From the NCBI RefSeq assembly GCF_001458735.1, contig NZ_CZQA01000001.1, positions 806,001-870,000 on the forward strand: DNA of 64,000 bases. The letters run 5' to 3'. Below are positions 55,106-63,680 of the stretch, piece by piece (within the stretch, counting starts at the first letter, position 1; each line of letters starts with the position of its first letter). A program made the position numbers and the translations under genes. A model generated the notes under the pieces. That model was not told the origin of the DNA. It did not search any database and worked only from the letters and a program-made list of their open reading frames with translations. The DNA comes from Candidatus Nitrospira nitrosa (lineage in GTDB: Bacteria; Nitrospirota; Nitrospiria; Nitrospirales; Nitrospiraceae).

Positions 55106-55424
55106 GGTCTACCTGGAAGACATTCTCGAGGCCACTCGGAAGATTGCATCCTATACGGCTAACCTATCCAAAGCCGCGTTTCTCGAAGATGAAAAGACTT
55201 TTGATGCCGTGGTCCGGAATCTCGAAGTGATTGGTGAGGCCGTCAAGAAACTCCCAGAAGACTTCCGCGCCCAATATCCGTCAATGGAATGGAAGAAAAT
55301 GGCCGGGCTTCGCGACATTCTGATTCATGAGTATTTCGGTCTCGATTCAGAAATCGTCTGGGACATCGTGAAGAGCAAAGTGCCGACGCTCAACCAAGCG
55401 GTTCGAGCGATGTTGAATCAATAG
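55089..55424 (+). CDS. hepT: HepT-like HEPN (DUF86) ribonuclease toxin
   Basis: 111 residues, all-helical: MPRDSRVYLEDILEATRKIA, FDAVVRNLEVIGEAVKKLPE, then KMAGLRDILIHEYFGLDSEI. The RDILIHEY segment gives the Rx4HxY signature: arginine and histidine form the predicted RNase site, and the tyrosine is the residue modified by the partner in known systems. The final helix is VWDIVKSKVPTLNQAVRAML. Full family length. The gene overlaps mntA by 17 bp. The likely role is a toxin held in check by MntA, either in stabilising the small element or in phage defence. Confidence 0.92.
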   Translation: MPRDSRVYLEDILEATRKIASYTANLSKAAFLEDEKTFDAVVRNLEVIGEAVKKLPEDFRAQYPSMEWKKMAGLRDILIHEYFGLDSEIVWDIVKSKVPTLNQAVRAMLNQ

Positions 55425-55589
55425 ACTGGATCTGGACAATCTCCATCTCTCAGCTACCTCACAAGATTCTCTACTTACAACAGGGTGAGGATGGAAGAAG
55501 CCCCGTTATCCGCCTAGACACGTTTGAGGTTGGCACAAAATGAAGCAAAGAATGTAGATGGCGTAGGCCTGATGACTAACTCATGGATG

Positions 55590-55639
55590 TTTAATGGTGA
55601 GCCGGCTGGGACTCGAACCCAGGGCCCTCGCCTTAAAAG
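55590..55639 (+). repeat. 50-bp direct repeat: 3' half of intact tRNA-Lys (inner att-like site)
   Basis: Identical to 54239-54288. It supplies the 3' half of the working tRNA-Lys gene, from the anticodon loop through the encoded CCA and five bases beyond. Divergence starts at once on the right, where the intact tRNA continues with GGGCGATGC. Confidence 0.85.
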
Positions 55640-55670
55640 GGCGATGCTCTACCGACTGAGCTACCGGCTC
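55595..55670 (-). tRNA. tRNA-Lys (anticodon TTT)
   Basis: A 76-nt cloverleaf on the minus strand with CCA encoded. Acceptor GAGCCGG/CCGGCTC with discriminator A, D-arm GCTCAGTCGGTAGAGC, anticodon stem-loop TCGCC-CTTTTAA-GGCGA giving anticodon TTT, and T-arm with GGTTCGAGTCC. The 3' half coincides with the 50-bp repeat. A palindromic repeat begins two bases from its 5' end. Confidence 0.97.
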
Positions 55671-55672
55671 AC

Positions 55673-55799
55673 ATTCAGAATGTTGAAAAAGGTTTCCCGC
55701 ATTGTTCTCGCATCGCTCAGAACCTCAACGTACCGAAAAGAGTACGTATCGGTCCCTCGCTTGCTGCGGCCTCGCCGGAAGACCTTTTTGAACATCCTG
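55673..55799. repeat. Interspersed palindromic repeat, copy 2
   Basis: About 127 bp, inverse orientation relative to copy 1. Ends: CATTCAGAATGTTGAAAAAG at the left and GACCTTTTTGAACATCCTGA at the right, imperfect inverted repeats of each other. The interior shares TTCTCGCATCGCTCAG and ACGTACCG with copy 1 in reverse. Immediately adjacent to the tRNA-Lys 5' end. Confidence 0.75.
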
Positions 55800-55887
55800 A
55801 AACTGAAATCAACTCACCAAACTCTTAACGAATGACGACCTCATGAGGGGCCCATCCTAACATTCCCAGCTGACCGGTGACTATGGA

Positions 55888-57210
55888 CTATTTTCGGAGG
55901 CGCGTGGGCCGGCGGCGGGAGCAATCCAGCGGATTTCGCAACATAATTGTTTCCGCACGCTTCGACCCGGTCGAAATCATGTCGATGCGGCACGCCACCA
56001 GCTCTTCAATGCGTGTCAAATAGCGCTTCGCTTCGGCCGGGAGCTGCTTATAGCTTGTGGTTCCTGTTGTTGCCGTGCTCCACCCCTTCATCCGCTGATA
56101 GATCGGCTCGCAGTTGGCCAACACATCCAGATCGGCCGGCATGGTCTTATGGATGGTGCCGTTATATCGATAGCCGGTGCACAACTTCAACTCTTTACAG
56201 CCATCCAGCACATCCAGCTTAGTCAGCGCCAGGGAGGTCAACCCATTTACCACTGTCGCATGGCGAACCACCACGGCATCAAACCAGCCACAGCGTCTGG
56301 CACGTCCCGTGGTTGAGCCGAACTCCTTCCCTCGTTCCTGAAGCCCTCGTCCGACCTCATCCGTCAGTTCGCTCGGAAACGGTCCGCTCCCGACTCTGGT
56401 GGTATAGGCCTTCGCAATGCCCATCACGGCGTCGATCATCGTCGGTCCAACACCGGTCCCGGTACAGGCTCCCCCGGCCGCGGCGCTCGAGGAGGTCACG
56501 TAGGGATAGGTGCCGAAGTCCACATCCAGATGCGTCCCTTGCGCACCCTCAAACAAGACCGTTTTATTTTTCTCGATGGCTCGATTCAGCAACATGGTGG
56601 TGTCGACGATATGGTTCTTGAGTCGATCGGCATAGCCCATGTATTGGTCGAAGACCTTGTCCACCTGAAACGTGTCGACTTTGTAGAGCCGTTCCAAGAA
56701 CCAGTTCATCTCGACGAGATTCTCTTCGAGTTTTCTTTTGAACAAGGTTGGATTCAGCAGGTCCCCCATGAGGATGCCGATCCGAGCCATCTTATCGGCG
56801 TAGGATGGTCCAATCCCTCGTCCGGTTGTGCCGATCTTGCGTGACCCTTTTGATTGTTCTGAGGCACGATCGATCGCCTTATGATAGGGAAGGATCAAGT
56901 GCGCTCGCTGACTGATGGCGAAATTCTTTCCGAACGTGATGCCCTTGGCCTGCAGCCGATCCATTTCCTCAAGCAGAGAGCCGGGATCGACCACGACTCC
57001 GTTACCGATGACACAGGTCATGCCGCGGTACAAGATCCCGGAGGGGATGAGATGAAAGATGTAGGTCCCCCGTTCATTGATCACCGTATGCCCGGCATTG
57101 GATCCACCTTGATAGCGCACCACGATGTCGGTATCACGGGCTAAGATATCGACAATCTTCCCCTTCCCTTCATCACCCCACTGCGCACCGATAATGACAA
57201 GATTTCCCAT
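55888..57210 (-). CDS. purA: Adenylosuccinate synthetase
   Basis: 440 residues. It forms adenylosuccinate from IMP, aspartate and GTP, the first step from IMP to AMP. Signatures: MGNLVIIGAQWGDEGKGKIV (P-loop-like GDEGKGK with catalytic Asp), QGGSNAGHTVIN with catalytic His, GTTGRGIGPSYADKMARIGI, FEGAQGTHLDVDFGTYPYVT and STTGRARRCGWFDAVVVRHA. The last 15 residues, after RNPLDC, are a short basic extension beyond the usual end. The leader contains hairpins that look mutually exclusive and a T-tract terminator (57245-57309), suggesting attenuation. Confidence 0.97.
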   Translation of the reverse strand: MGNLVIIGAQWGDEGKGKIVDILARDTDIVVRYQGGSNAGHTVINERGTYIFHLIPSGILYRGMTCVIGNGVVVDPGSLLEEMDRLQAKGITFGKNFAISQRAHLILPYHKAIDRASEQSKGSRKIGTTGRGIGPSYADKMARIGILMGDLLNPTLFKRKLEENLVEMNWFLERLYKVDTFQVDKVFDQYMGYADRLKNHIVDTTMLLNRAIEKNKTVLFEGAQGTHLDVDFGTYPYVTSSSAAAGGACTGTGVGPTMIDAVMGIAKAYTTRVGSGPFPSELTDEVGRGLQERGKEFGSTTGRARRCGWFDAVVVRHATVVNGLTSLALTKLDVLDGCKELKLCTGYRYNGTIHKTMPADLDVLANCEPIYQRMKGWSTATTGTTSYKQLPAEAKRYLTRIEELVACRIDMISTGSKRAETIMLRNPLDCSRRRPTRLRK

Positions 57211-57244
57211 AGGTCAACGATGTCCAAGTCTCGATTGAGGCACG

Positions 57245-57309
57245 AAAAAATGGCTCCGACCTGATTGAGAGATCAGAGCCACAAGAGGCTCATGGTAGGT
57301 ATCACCTAC
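57245..57309 (-). promoter_or_regulatory. purA leader with competing hairpins (candidate attenuator)
   Basis: Read on the minus strand. First a hairpin GTAGGT-GAT-ACCTAC (57309-57295). Next GAGCC (57291-57287) can pair with GGCTC (57280-57276) around a six-base loop. The same GGCTC can instead pair with GAGCC (57256-57252), enclosing an inner CTGAT/ATCAG helix and followed at once by ATTTTTT. The two pairings exclude each other, the layout of a terminator/anti-terminator switch. It lies 35 bp before the purA start, and no other minus-strand gene is seen upstream that would need a terminator here. Confidence 0.55.
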
Positions 57310-57487
57310 TGCTTTGTCAAGCCATTCGTCGCAGCGCGTGGTAGCGGGAACTGTTTGTATTCATAATTTTTCAGGAAAGACCCCACCGGTGGTTTCTTGA
57401 CTGGCTCGGATCCACGTGTTAGCATGCCGATTCGTTTTCAACATCTTCATTTTTCGAATTAATTTCCCTTAGTCTTCGCGTAAGAGT

Positions 57488-57563
57488 GGGGCTGTAGCGC
57501 AGTTGGGAGCGCGCGTGAATGGCATTCACGAGGTCGCCGGTTCAATCCCGGCCAGCTCCACCA
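57488..57563 (+). tRNA. tRNA-Ala (anticodon GGC)
   Basis: A 76-nt cloverleaf with encoded CCA. Acceptor GGGGCTG/CAGCTCC carries the G3-U70 pair that identifies alanine tRNA, discriminator A; D-arm GCGCAGTTGGGAGCGC; anticodon stem-loop CGTGA-ATGGCAT-TCACG with anticodon GGC; T-arm GCCGG-TTCAATC-CCGGC. It is divergent from purA and lies about 250 bp upstream of the ABC-F gene. Confidence 0.97.
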
Positions 57564-57811
57564 AACATCACTTCGTGCGCGCCGGTAGCTCTTTACGGTT
57601 CTACCGTCCCTAATTGCCGCTGGCGAAACATCGTCGATGGTCTTGATCTACACACTATGCGTACTGCCACTAGGCTATCAAGTTTGCTGAGACGGTCACT
57701 GCCGTTCATCAACTTCAAGCGCTCTCGTCTTCCAACCTCCTAGCTGCTCATTTCACTACGGTTGGTCTCACATGATCCATTCATGTACGTTTACACGGAA
57801 GGTTTGTGCCC

Positions 57812-59653
57812 ATGCTTCAAATTGAATCCGTCAGCAAACAATACTCTACCAAAGTGCTGCTCGCCGAGGCCTCCGCACATCTTCGTCCAAATTCACGAGT
57901 CGGCTTAGTCGGACCCAACGGCACCGGGAAAACGACGCTCTTTCGAATGGTCCTTGGTGAAGAGTCACCCGACGACGGCTCGATCCGCAAGCGGCCTCGC
58001 CTTCGGATCGGCTACCTCCCGCAGGAATTGGAAACGATTACGGGCAAGACCGTCCTCGATGCCACGCATCGCGATGAGTACCCTGAGCACGAAGCGAAGC
58101 GCATCCTGATGGGCTTGGGGTTTACGGAGGTGGATTTTGATCGCCCCGTCGAGAAACTCTCCGGAGGGTACCGGATGCGGGTTGCCTTGGGACATCTGCT
58201 CTTGTCCAATCCCGACGTACTCATGCTGGACGAGCCGACCAACCATTTGGACAAGCCGACTCAGCGCTGGTTCGAACAGTTTCTTTTACAGTCGGGTATG
58301 ACGTTGCTGATCATCAGCCACGACACTGCTTTTTTAGATCGCGTCGTCACGCATATCTGGGAACTCCGACACCATAAGATCGAGGAGTACCGTGGCAACT
58401 ATTCGCTCTTCTGCAAACTGAAAGCTGAAAAGGATGCTCAACTCCACGCCTCTGCGGCTCGCCAATCCAAAGAAGTCGCTCGGGTTCAAAAATTTGTTGA
58501 TCGCTTCCGCTATCAGGCCAACAAGGCCAGCCAAGTCCAATCACGCCTCAAGCAGCTCGAAAAGGTTAAACGGATCGAAATCCAGCGGGACCCGAAACGC
58601 GTCAAGTTCCGGTTTCCGCTTCCTTCCACCAGCGGACGCCAGGTATTGGACCTCGCTGGAGCCAGTAAGCGCTACGGTGAAAAGGTCGTCTACAAAACGC
58701 TGGATTTTTCGATTGAGCGTGGCCAACGTATCGCATTGGTCGGTGAGAACGGAGCCGGAAAAAGTACGCTCTTGAAGATGCTTGCCGGCGTCCTTCCATC
58801 CGATACCGGCACCAGAACCGTGGGCCACGGCGTGACCTTACACTACTTCGCCCAGCACCAGGCGGAAACCTTGAACCCTGAACACTCGATTCTCGAATCG
58901 CTGGAAGAGGTCACCAAACATGCGGAGATGAATTTTCTCCGGGGGATCGCGGGTGCGTTCTTGTTTTCCGGACAGGATCAGAAGAAACCCATCAAGGCCT
59001 TGAGTGGCGGTGAGCGAAACCGGGTGGCCCTCGCCCGCATGCTGGTCGAACCCGCCAATACCTTGCTCCTCGATGAGCCGACGAACCATTTGGACCCAGC
59101 CTCCGTGGATATGCTGACCGATGCATTGGCTGAATTCCCCGGGACCATCATCTTCATTTCCCATGACCCGACGTTTTTGGCCCGCATCGCCACCCGGGTC
59201 GTTGAGATCGAAGAGGGGCAGGCGCGGAATTTCATCGGTGACTACGAGTACTATTTGTGGAAGAAGGCCCAAGAGTTTGAGTCGATCAAAGAAACGAGCG
59301 AGGAGCTCCAACGAGGGTCCTCCCCCTCCTCTTCCGGCCCTACCCGAGCAATGGAACAGCAAGTCCAGGCAAAAGGGCGCGGTGGAGAGCGTCGTGATCT
59401 TACCAAGACGCAAGCGCGACTGGAGAAGCAAGTATCACGTGCCGAAACAGAGATTAGTGAGACTGAAGAGAAGATCAAGACCCGCGAAGCAGAATTGGCT
59501 GATCCGAAACTCTATGAACAGTTCGACCGCTGGACCCTCCTGCATCAAGAACAGGAAGAATGGAAACGCAATTTGGAACGACTGACCTCGCGCTGGGAAT
59601 CGCTCTCGGCTGAGCTAGAGAGCGTCAAGCAACAGCTGGTGTCGATGGGCTAG
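57812..59653 (+). CDS. ABC-F family ATPase
   Basis: 613 residues from the ATG at 57812, nine bases after GGAAGG. Two ATP-binding cassettes on one chain without membrane domains: first Walker A LVGPNGTGKTTLFRM, signature LSGGYRMRVALGHLL and Walker B DVLMLDEPTNHLD; second LVGENGAGKSTLLKM, ALSGGERNRVALARML and TLLLDEPTNHLDP. The linker (about 230-280) is basic and helical, the C-terminus (about 540-613) a coiled coil (LEKQVSRAETEISETEEKIK). ABC-F proteins bind the ribosome E site and affect translation or antibiotic protection. The C-terminal coil is like that of Uup/YheS; the exact subfamily is not decided. Confidence 0.95.
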   Translation: MLQIESVSKQYSTKVLLAEASAHLRPNSRVGLVGPNGTGKTTLFRMVLGEESPDDGSIRKRPRLRIGYLPQELETITGKTVLDATHRDEYPEHEAKRILMGLGFTEVDFDRPVEKLSGGYRMRVALGHLLLSNPDVLMLDEPTNHLDKPTQRWFEQFLLQSGMTLLIISHDTAFLDRVVTHIWELRHHKIEEYRGNYSLFCKLKAEKDAQLHASAARQSKEVARVQKFVDRFRYQANKASQVQSRLKQLEKVKRIEIQRDPKRVKFRFPLPSTSGRQVLDLAGASKRYGEKVVYKTLDFSIERGQRIALVGENGAGKSTLLKMLAGVLPSDTGTRTVGHGVTLHYFAQHQAETLNPEHSILESLEEVTKHAEMNFLRGIAGAFLFSGQDQKKPIKALSGGERNRVALARMLVEPANTLLLDEPTNHLDPASVDMLTDALAEFPGTIIFISHDPTFLARIATRVVEIEEGQARNFIGDYEYYLWKKAQEFESIKETSEELQRGSSPSSSGPTRAMEQQVQAKGRGGERRDLTKTQARLEKQVSRAETEISETEEKIKTREAELADPKLYEQFDRWTLLHQEQEEWKRNLERLTSRWESLSAELESVKQQLVSMG

Positions 59654-59758
59654 TGTTTGCGAGCATTCACTAGGCTGCGGCAAGAAGACCGCCGTGCGGG
59701 AGAAGACGAAGAGTCTGAGCGAAGCAGGACCGAAGCTGATGGGGCGTTCAATGCCCGA

Positions 59759-60151
59759 CTAGACGGAGGCTTTGAGGGTTTCTTCCAGATAGTAGTACAG
59801 CCAGCGGTGCTTTTCTTTCGTCACCAATTCATCCCACACGACGCCGATCAGGAATCCCTTCTTTTCCCAGGGCCTCACCCAGGCGACCATTCCGTCGAGT
59901 TTTTCCTGCTGTTCGACTCGATCAGAATCCAGGAAGGCGAGCGAGACGGTGACTCGTTCGTTCGATGGGAACTGTTCTTTGGTATGAAACCCCGCCCCGA
60001 TCTTGTTGACATTGTCGAGAACCGCCGTACAGGCGCGTCTGCCGCTCTTCGGCGACACCAGGGCGGATCCGACCAACTCGGCACGGAAGAATTTCCGCCG
60101 TTCACTCAACGCAGTGGCATGGGCCGATACTCTTCCTTCTCCTCGTCTCAT
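59759..60151 (-). CDS. PilZ-domain protein
   Basis: 130 residues. The N-terminal ERRKFFRAELVGSALV contains an RxxxR-like c-di-GMP contact, and VNKIGAGFHTKEQFPSNERV holds the second contact region (D/NxSxxG in typical PilZ, here NKIGAG). Beta strands VTVSLAFLD and GMVAWVRPWEKKGFLIGVVW follow, then a C-terminal helix (HRWLYYYLEETLKA). It probably binds c-di-GMP, although the second motif is degenerate, and would regulate motility, adhesion or polysaccharide through a partner. Single gene between convergent ABC-F and rarA. Confidence 0.75.
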   Translation of the reverse strand: MRRGEGRVSAHATALSERRKFFRAELVGSALVSPKSGRRACTAVLDNVNKIGAGFHTKEQFPSNERVTVSLAFLDSDRVEQQEKLDGMVAWVRPWEKKGFLIGVVWDELVTKEKHRWLYYYLEETLKASV

Positions 60152-60201
60152 CGTTCTAAGTATAATCGATAGGACGAGAATGTAAACCCAGGCAATTGGC
60201 C

Positions 60202-61494
60202 CTATGAGGACGGCTTTGGGCGGTAGTACCGTCGGTCCTTGAGTACCGATGGGAGGTGGGTTTGCTCTATTCGTGCTTGTGGATCGTCATGCACATACCG
60301 GTAGTCGTTTCCATACCCCAAGTCCTTCATCACGGACGTCACCGCATTCCGGAGATGGAGCGGAACTCCCAGATTTCCAAGGGCTTGTGCATCCTTGCGT
60401 GCTTCCAGGAGACCGATATAGGACGCGTTGTCCTTTGGCCGTGAGGCGAGGTACGTCGTGCCATGCGCCAGATTGATCTGGGCCTCCGGGAGCCCGACAA
60501 GCTGGACGGCTTGCGCCACTGAGACGGCTACACCAAGAGCGAGCGGGTCGGCATTGCCGATATCTTCCGATGCAAAGATCACCATTCGACGGGCAATGAA
60601 CGTGGGCTCCTCTCCAGCCTCCAACATCCGCGCCAACCAGTAGAGCGCCCCGTCTGCATCGGAATCTCGAAGACTTTTGATATAGGCCGAGATGGTGTTG
60701 TAGTGCTCTTCACCGGACTTATCGTACCGCAGGGCCTTCGCATTCAGCGCGGCTTCTAACAGCTCCACATCGATCGCGCGTGTGCCGTCGGCTCCTATGG
60801 GGGCCTGCCTCACGACAAACTCTAATGCCGTCAGCATGGCCCTCGCATCGCCGTTGCCACAGGCAACCAAGCGCTGGCGGGCTGGTGATGACACGACGGC
60901 CCTGAGCCGTCCCAACCCGACCGCCGAATCATTCAGCGCCCGATCCAGGATCCGACCGAGGGCTTCATCACTCAGAGGTTTCAGCACCACTAAAATAGAG
61001 CGCGACAACAAGGGGCTGATGACTTCGAACGAGGGGTTTTCCGTGGTTGCGCCGACGAGAATGATGGTGCCTCGTTCGACGTGAGGAAGAAAGGCATCCT
61101 GTTGCGCTTTGTTGAACCGATGAATTTCATCCACAAACAGGATAGTCCTCTGCCCGTTGATCAACCGGCGTTGTTCGGCTGCCTTGATGATCGTGCGCAA
61201 CTCGGGCACACCGCCGGTCACGGCCGAGAACGATACAAACTGGGCCTTCGTATACCGGGCAATGAGATGAGCGAGCGTCGTCTTCCCCGACCCGGGTGGT
61301 CCCCAGAAGATGACGGACGAGAGCTGATCGGCCTCGATCGCCCGCCGTAGCGGCCGATCCATTGCCGCGATGTCATCTTGCCCCACAAAATCACTAAACG
61401 CACGTGGCCGCATCCGCTCTGCAAGCGGAGCATCATCGTCCTGTTCCTGATGCACGGTGAATAGATCTGGGGCCTGATCACGAGCTCGGGTCAT
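60202..61494 (-). CDS. rarA: Replication-associated recombination protein A (RarA/MgsA)
   Basis: About 430 residues from the ATG at 61494, which follows GGAG; an upstream extension to 61563 is unlikely. AAA+ clamp-loader-like core: PLAERMRPRAFSDFVGQDDI, Walker A FWGPPGSGKTTLAHLIARYT, Walker B RTILFVDEIHRFNKAQQDAF, and sensor-1 ILVGATTENPSFEVISPLLS. The C-terminal part (HYNTISAYIKSLRDSDADGA, FIARRMVIFASEDIGNADPL) is the tetramerisation region unique to MgsA/RarA/WRNIP1. It works at stalled replication forks and binds SSB. Full length. Confidence 0.95.
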   Translation of the reverse strand: MTRARDQAPDLFTVHQEQDDDAPLAERMRPRAFSDFVGQDDIAAMDRPLRRAIEADQLSSVIFWGPPGSGKTTLAHLIARYTKAQFVSFSAVTGGVPELRTIIKAAEQRRLINGQRTILFVDEIHRFNKAQQDAFLPHVERGTIILVGATTENPSFEVISPLLSRSILVVLKPLSDEALGRILDRALNDSAVGLGRLRAVVSSPARQRLVACGNGDARAMLTALEFVVRQAPIGADGTRAIDVELLEAALNAKALRYDKSGEEHYNTISAYIKSLRDSDADGALYWLARMLEAGEEPTFIARRMVIFASEDIGNADPLALGVAVSVAQAVQLVGLPEAQINLAHGTTYLASRPKDNASYIGLLEARKDAQALGNLGVPLHLRNAVTSVMKDLGYGNDYRYVHDDPQARIEQTHLPSVLKDRRYYRPKPSS

Positions 61495-61607
61495 CTCACT
61501 CCTTACAAATCTGCGGGAATTGTATATGCCGGGGCACCTCAGCGCAAATGACCTCTTGACCATGCTGGCCGCCGATGGTACGACGTTCGACAGGGATGGA
61601 TTGAAGG

Positions 61608-62402
61608 ATGCTTGCTCAAGTCAATGGCATTACCCTCGCCTTCAATGATCAGGGGAACGGATTTCCTCTTGTCTTTCTGCATGCCTTCCCGCTCAACCGC
61701 AGCATGTGGACGGAACAAGAGAACGCCCTTTCCTCACAGTTTCGCGTAGTGACGATTGACCTGCGTGGACACGGCGAGTCCGATGCGCCACTCTGGCACT
61801 ATACTCTGGACCAAGCAGCCGATGACGTGTGCGGCCTGTTGGACCATCTCTCGATCAAGCAGGCCGTCTTTGTCGGACTTTCTATGGGAGGCTATATCCT
61901 CTTTGCGTTCTATCGAAAGTACGGTGCGCGCGTGAAAGGCATGGTTTTAGCCGACACAAGAGCTCAGGCAGATACAGAGGATGGAAAACGGGCACGATTT
62001 GAGATGGCTCAGATTGCCTACAAACGGGGGCCGAGCGCGATTGCGGACATCATGATCCCGAAATTATTGAGTCCTGGAACGATCCAGACGAGGCCGGAGC
62101 TGGTTCAACGGGTACGCGGAATGATCGAGGGCAACCAAGTCAGTGGCATTGCCGGAGATCTCATGGCGATGGCACAACGGCCTGACTCCGTCCCGTTCCT
62201 ACAACGGATACACTGTCCGACTCAAATCATTGTTGGTGAGCTGGATGTACCGACTCCACCTGCCGATGCCCGGCTCATAGCGGAGAGTATTCCCAATGCC
62301 CGTTTGGCCATCATTCCGGAAGCAAGCCATCTCTCGAACCTGGAGCAACCTGACCGGTTCAACGAGATCGTCCGCGCTTTTGTTTCGACTGCCACGCGGT
62401 AA
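61608..62402 (+). CDS. Alpha/beta-hydrolase
   Basis: 264 residues. Oxyanion region FPLVFLHAFPLNRSMW, nucleophile elbow VFVGLSMGGYILFAF with the catalytic Ser in GLSMGG, acid residue in TQIIVGELDVPTPPADARLI and histidine in IIPEASHLSNLEQPDRFNEI. The chain matches the 3-oxoadipate enol-lactonase / bromoperoxidase-like group (about 260 residues), but the substrate cannot be told. Divergent from rarA with a short spacer and convergent with folE, with a repeat element in between. Confidence 0.9.
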   Translation: MLAQVNGITLAFNDQGNGFPLVFLHAFPLNRSMWTEQENALSSQFRVVTIDLRGHGESDAPLWHYTLDQAADDVCGLLDHLSIKQAVFVGLSMGGYILFAFYRKYGARVKGMVLADTRAQADTEDGKRARFEMAQIAYKRGPSAIADIMIPKLLSPGTIQTRPELVQRVRGMIEGNQVSGIAGDLMAMAQRPDSVPFLQRIHCPTQIIVGELDVPTPPADARLIAESIPNARLAIIPEASHLSNLEQPDRFNEIVRAFVSTATR

Positions 62403-62414
62403 CCGAGCCAACAG

Positions 62415-62581
62415 CGCATTCAAAACGGCCTTGTTCCTTACTCACCCAACCCCTGCGCGCCACGACGCGCATCCCACCGACCAAGGCCGCCCTCTCGCAC
62501 CCGCTGCAAACGAGAGACGTTTCACGCGTTTGAACTCAACTCGAGAACGTCGCTGCCAGGCCTTTTTCAACACCCTGCGAG
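62415..62581. repeat. Interspersed palindromic repeat, longer variant
   Basis: This element fills the gap between convergent genes. Ends: CGCATTCAAAACGGCC at the left and GGCCTTTTTCAACACCCTGC at the right, inverted relative to each other and similar to the ends of the two other copies. The segment GAGAACGTCGCTGCCAGG next to the right end matches GAGAACGCCGCTGGAGGA in copy 1. The interior differs and is longer, with hairpin GCGCGCCACGACGCGC. Confidence 0.55.
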
Positions 62582-62584
62582 AAA

Positions 62585-63232
62585 TCACTCAGGATCGCCG
62601 ACACTGCCCCGCCGAATCAATTTCAAAAACTCCTCGCGCGTTTGTGATTGACTGCGGAACGCTCCCAGCATCGAGCTGGTGACGGCAATGGTATTTTGTT
62701 TTTCCACTCCCCGCATCATCATGCAGAGATGTCTGGCTTCCACGACGACACCGACACCATGGGCATTCAGCTTTGTACTCAACGTTTCCGCGATTTGCAC
62801 GGTCAACCGTTCCTGAACTTGCAGACGCCTGGCGAACATATCAACGATCCGCGGGATCTTGCTGAGCCCGACCACTTTCTTATTGGGCAAATAGCCGACA
62901 TGGACTCGGCCAAAAAATGGCAGCAGATGATGTTCGCACATACTGAAGAAGTCGATATCTTTGACGATGACCATTTCGTCGTATTCGATCGGAAAGAGCG
63001 CCCCGTTCAAGAGATGGTCGATATCACGCTGATACCCCTGTGTCATAAAGGCCAGGGCTTTGGCCACTCGCTCAGGGGTCTTGAGCAGCCCATTTCGACT
63101 GGGCTTTTCACCGAGGGCGAGCAGCATCTCCGTGACCAGCGATTGAAGGACCGGTAAGTCCGGAGGCCGTCCACTTCCGTTTGTGTCTTCAACCGATGTC
63201 GCTCTTTTCGCTCGTTTTGGTGACTTTCTCAC
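62585..63232 (-). CDS. folE: GTP cyclohydrolase I
   Basis: About 215 residues from the GTG at 63232, preceded by AAGGGAAA; an ATG at 63292 is possible but would overlap queD by 44 bp. Conserved parts: [20 protein letters not shown], zinc and active-site [40 protein letters not shown], and [20 protein letters not shown] with [15 protein letters not shown] holding the second zinc cysteine. It converts GTP to 7,8-dihydroneopterin triphosphate, the entry to folate and queuosine precursors. The queD gene lies just upstream on the same strand, a usual pairing. Confidence 0.96.
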   Translation of the reverse strand: MRKSPKRAKRATSVEDTNGSGRPPDLPVLQSLVTEMLLALGEKPSRNGLLKTPERVAKALAFMTQGYQRDIDHLLNGALFPIEYDEMVIVKDIDFFSMCEHHLLPFFGRVHVGYLPNKKVVGLSKIPRIVDMFARRLQVQERLTVQIAETLSTKLNAHGVGVVVEARHLCMMMRGVEKQNTIAVTSSMLGAFRSQSQTREEFLKLIRRGSVGDPE

Positions 63233-63248
63233 GATGTTTCCCTTCGCC

Positions 63249-63653
63249 TTAAATGGCGCCCGTATATTCAAAATAATTGTCTCTCGTTTCAATGACCCCG
63301 ACTTTGTGCAGGCGACCGGGTGGCAGCAGCGGGTTCAGAATGTCCCAGATCACTATGACGAGATTCTCTCCCGTCGTGGTCAATGCAGAGAACGCCGGGT
63401 CACTGTTCAGATCCTGATGATCAAACCGCTTGATGATCGTGTCGGTAACGAGGCGGTCAAGCGAATCCAGACTGCTCGTGCTCTCTCCCGTCGCGGCACG
63501 AATCGTCACCAGGACCACATAGTTATGCCCGTGACCATTCGCATTATTACATTTGCCGAAGGCAGCCCAGTTTTCTTCAGGTGAGAGGAGATCGGTATGC
63601 AACCGATGAGCGGCGCAAAAGCGATAGCGTCTGGTCACAAATAGCTGTGACAT
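63249..63653 (-). CDS. queD: 6-carboxy-tetrahydropterin synthase (PTPS family)
   Basis: 134 residues. Zinc histidines are in [17 protein letters not shown] and [16 protein letters not shown], and the catalytic Cys/His region is [11 protein letters not shown], with [10 protein letters not shown]-like text present as [20 protein letters not shown]. It uses the folE product 7,8-dihydroneopterin triphosphate to make 6-carboxy-tetrahydropterin for queuosine (QueD), or tetrahydrobiopterin-type products in other branches. The gene sits directly upstream of folE. Confidence 0.93.
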   Translation of the reverse strand: MSQLFVTRRYRFCAAHRLHTDLLSPEENWAAFGKCNNANGHGHNYVVLVTIRAATGESTSSLDSLDRLVTDTIIKRFDHQDLNSDPAFSALTTTGENLVIVIWDILNPLLPPGRLHKVGVIETRDNYFEYTGAI

Positions 63654-63680
63654 TCAATCCGGTGACTCGTGTTGTGGGTG

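Larger units (their letters stand above)
54239..55639 (+). mobile_element. Small tRNA-Lys-bounded unit carrying a MntA/HepT pair
   Basis: The two identical 50-bp tRNA-Lys segments, 1,351 bp apart in the same orientation, bound a region whose only intact genes are an MNT nucleotidyltransferase and a HEPN protein. The geometry (intact tRNA at the right, truncated 3' copy at the left) fits insertion into the tRNA 3' end by a tyrosine recombinase. No integrase is present, so it is either a non-autonomous unit or the residue of a larger island after deletion. About 500 bp left of the gene pair are non-coding. Confidence 0.65.
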
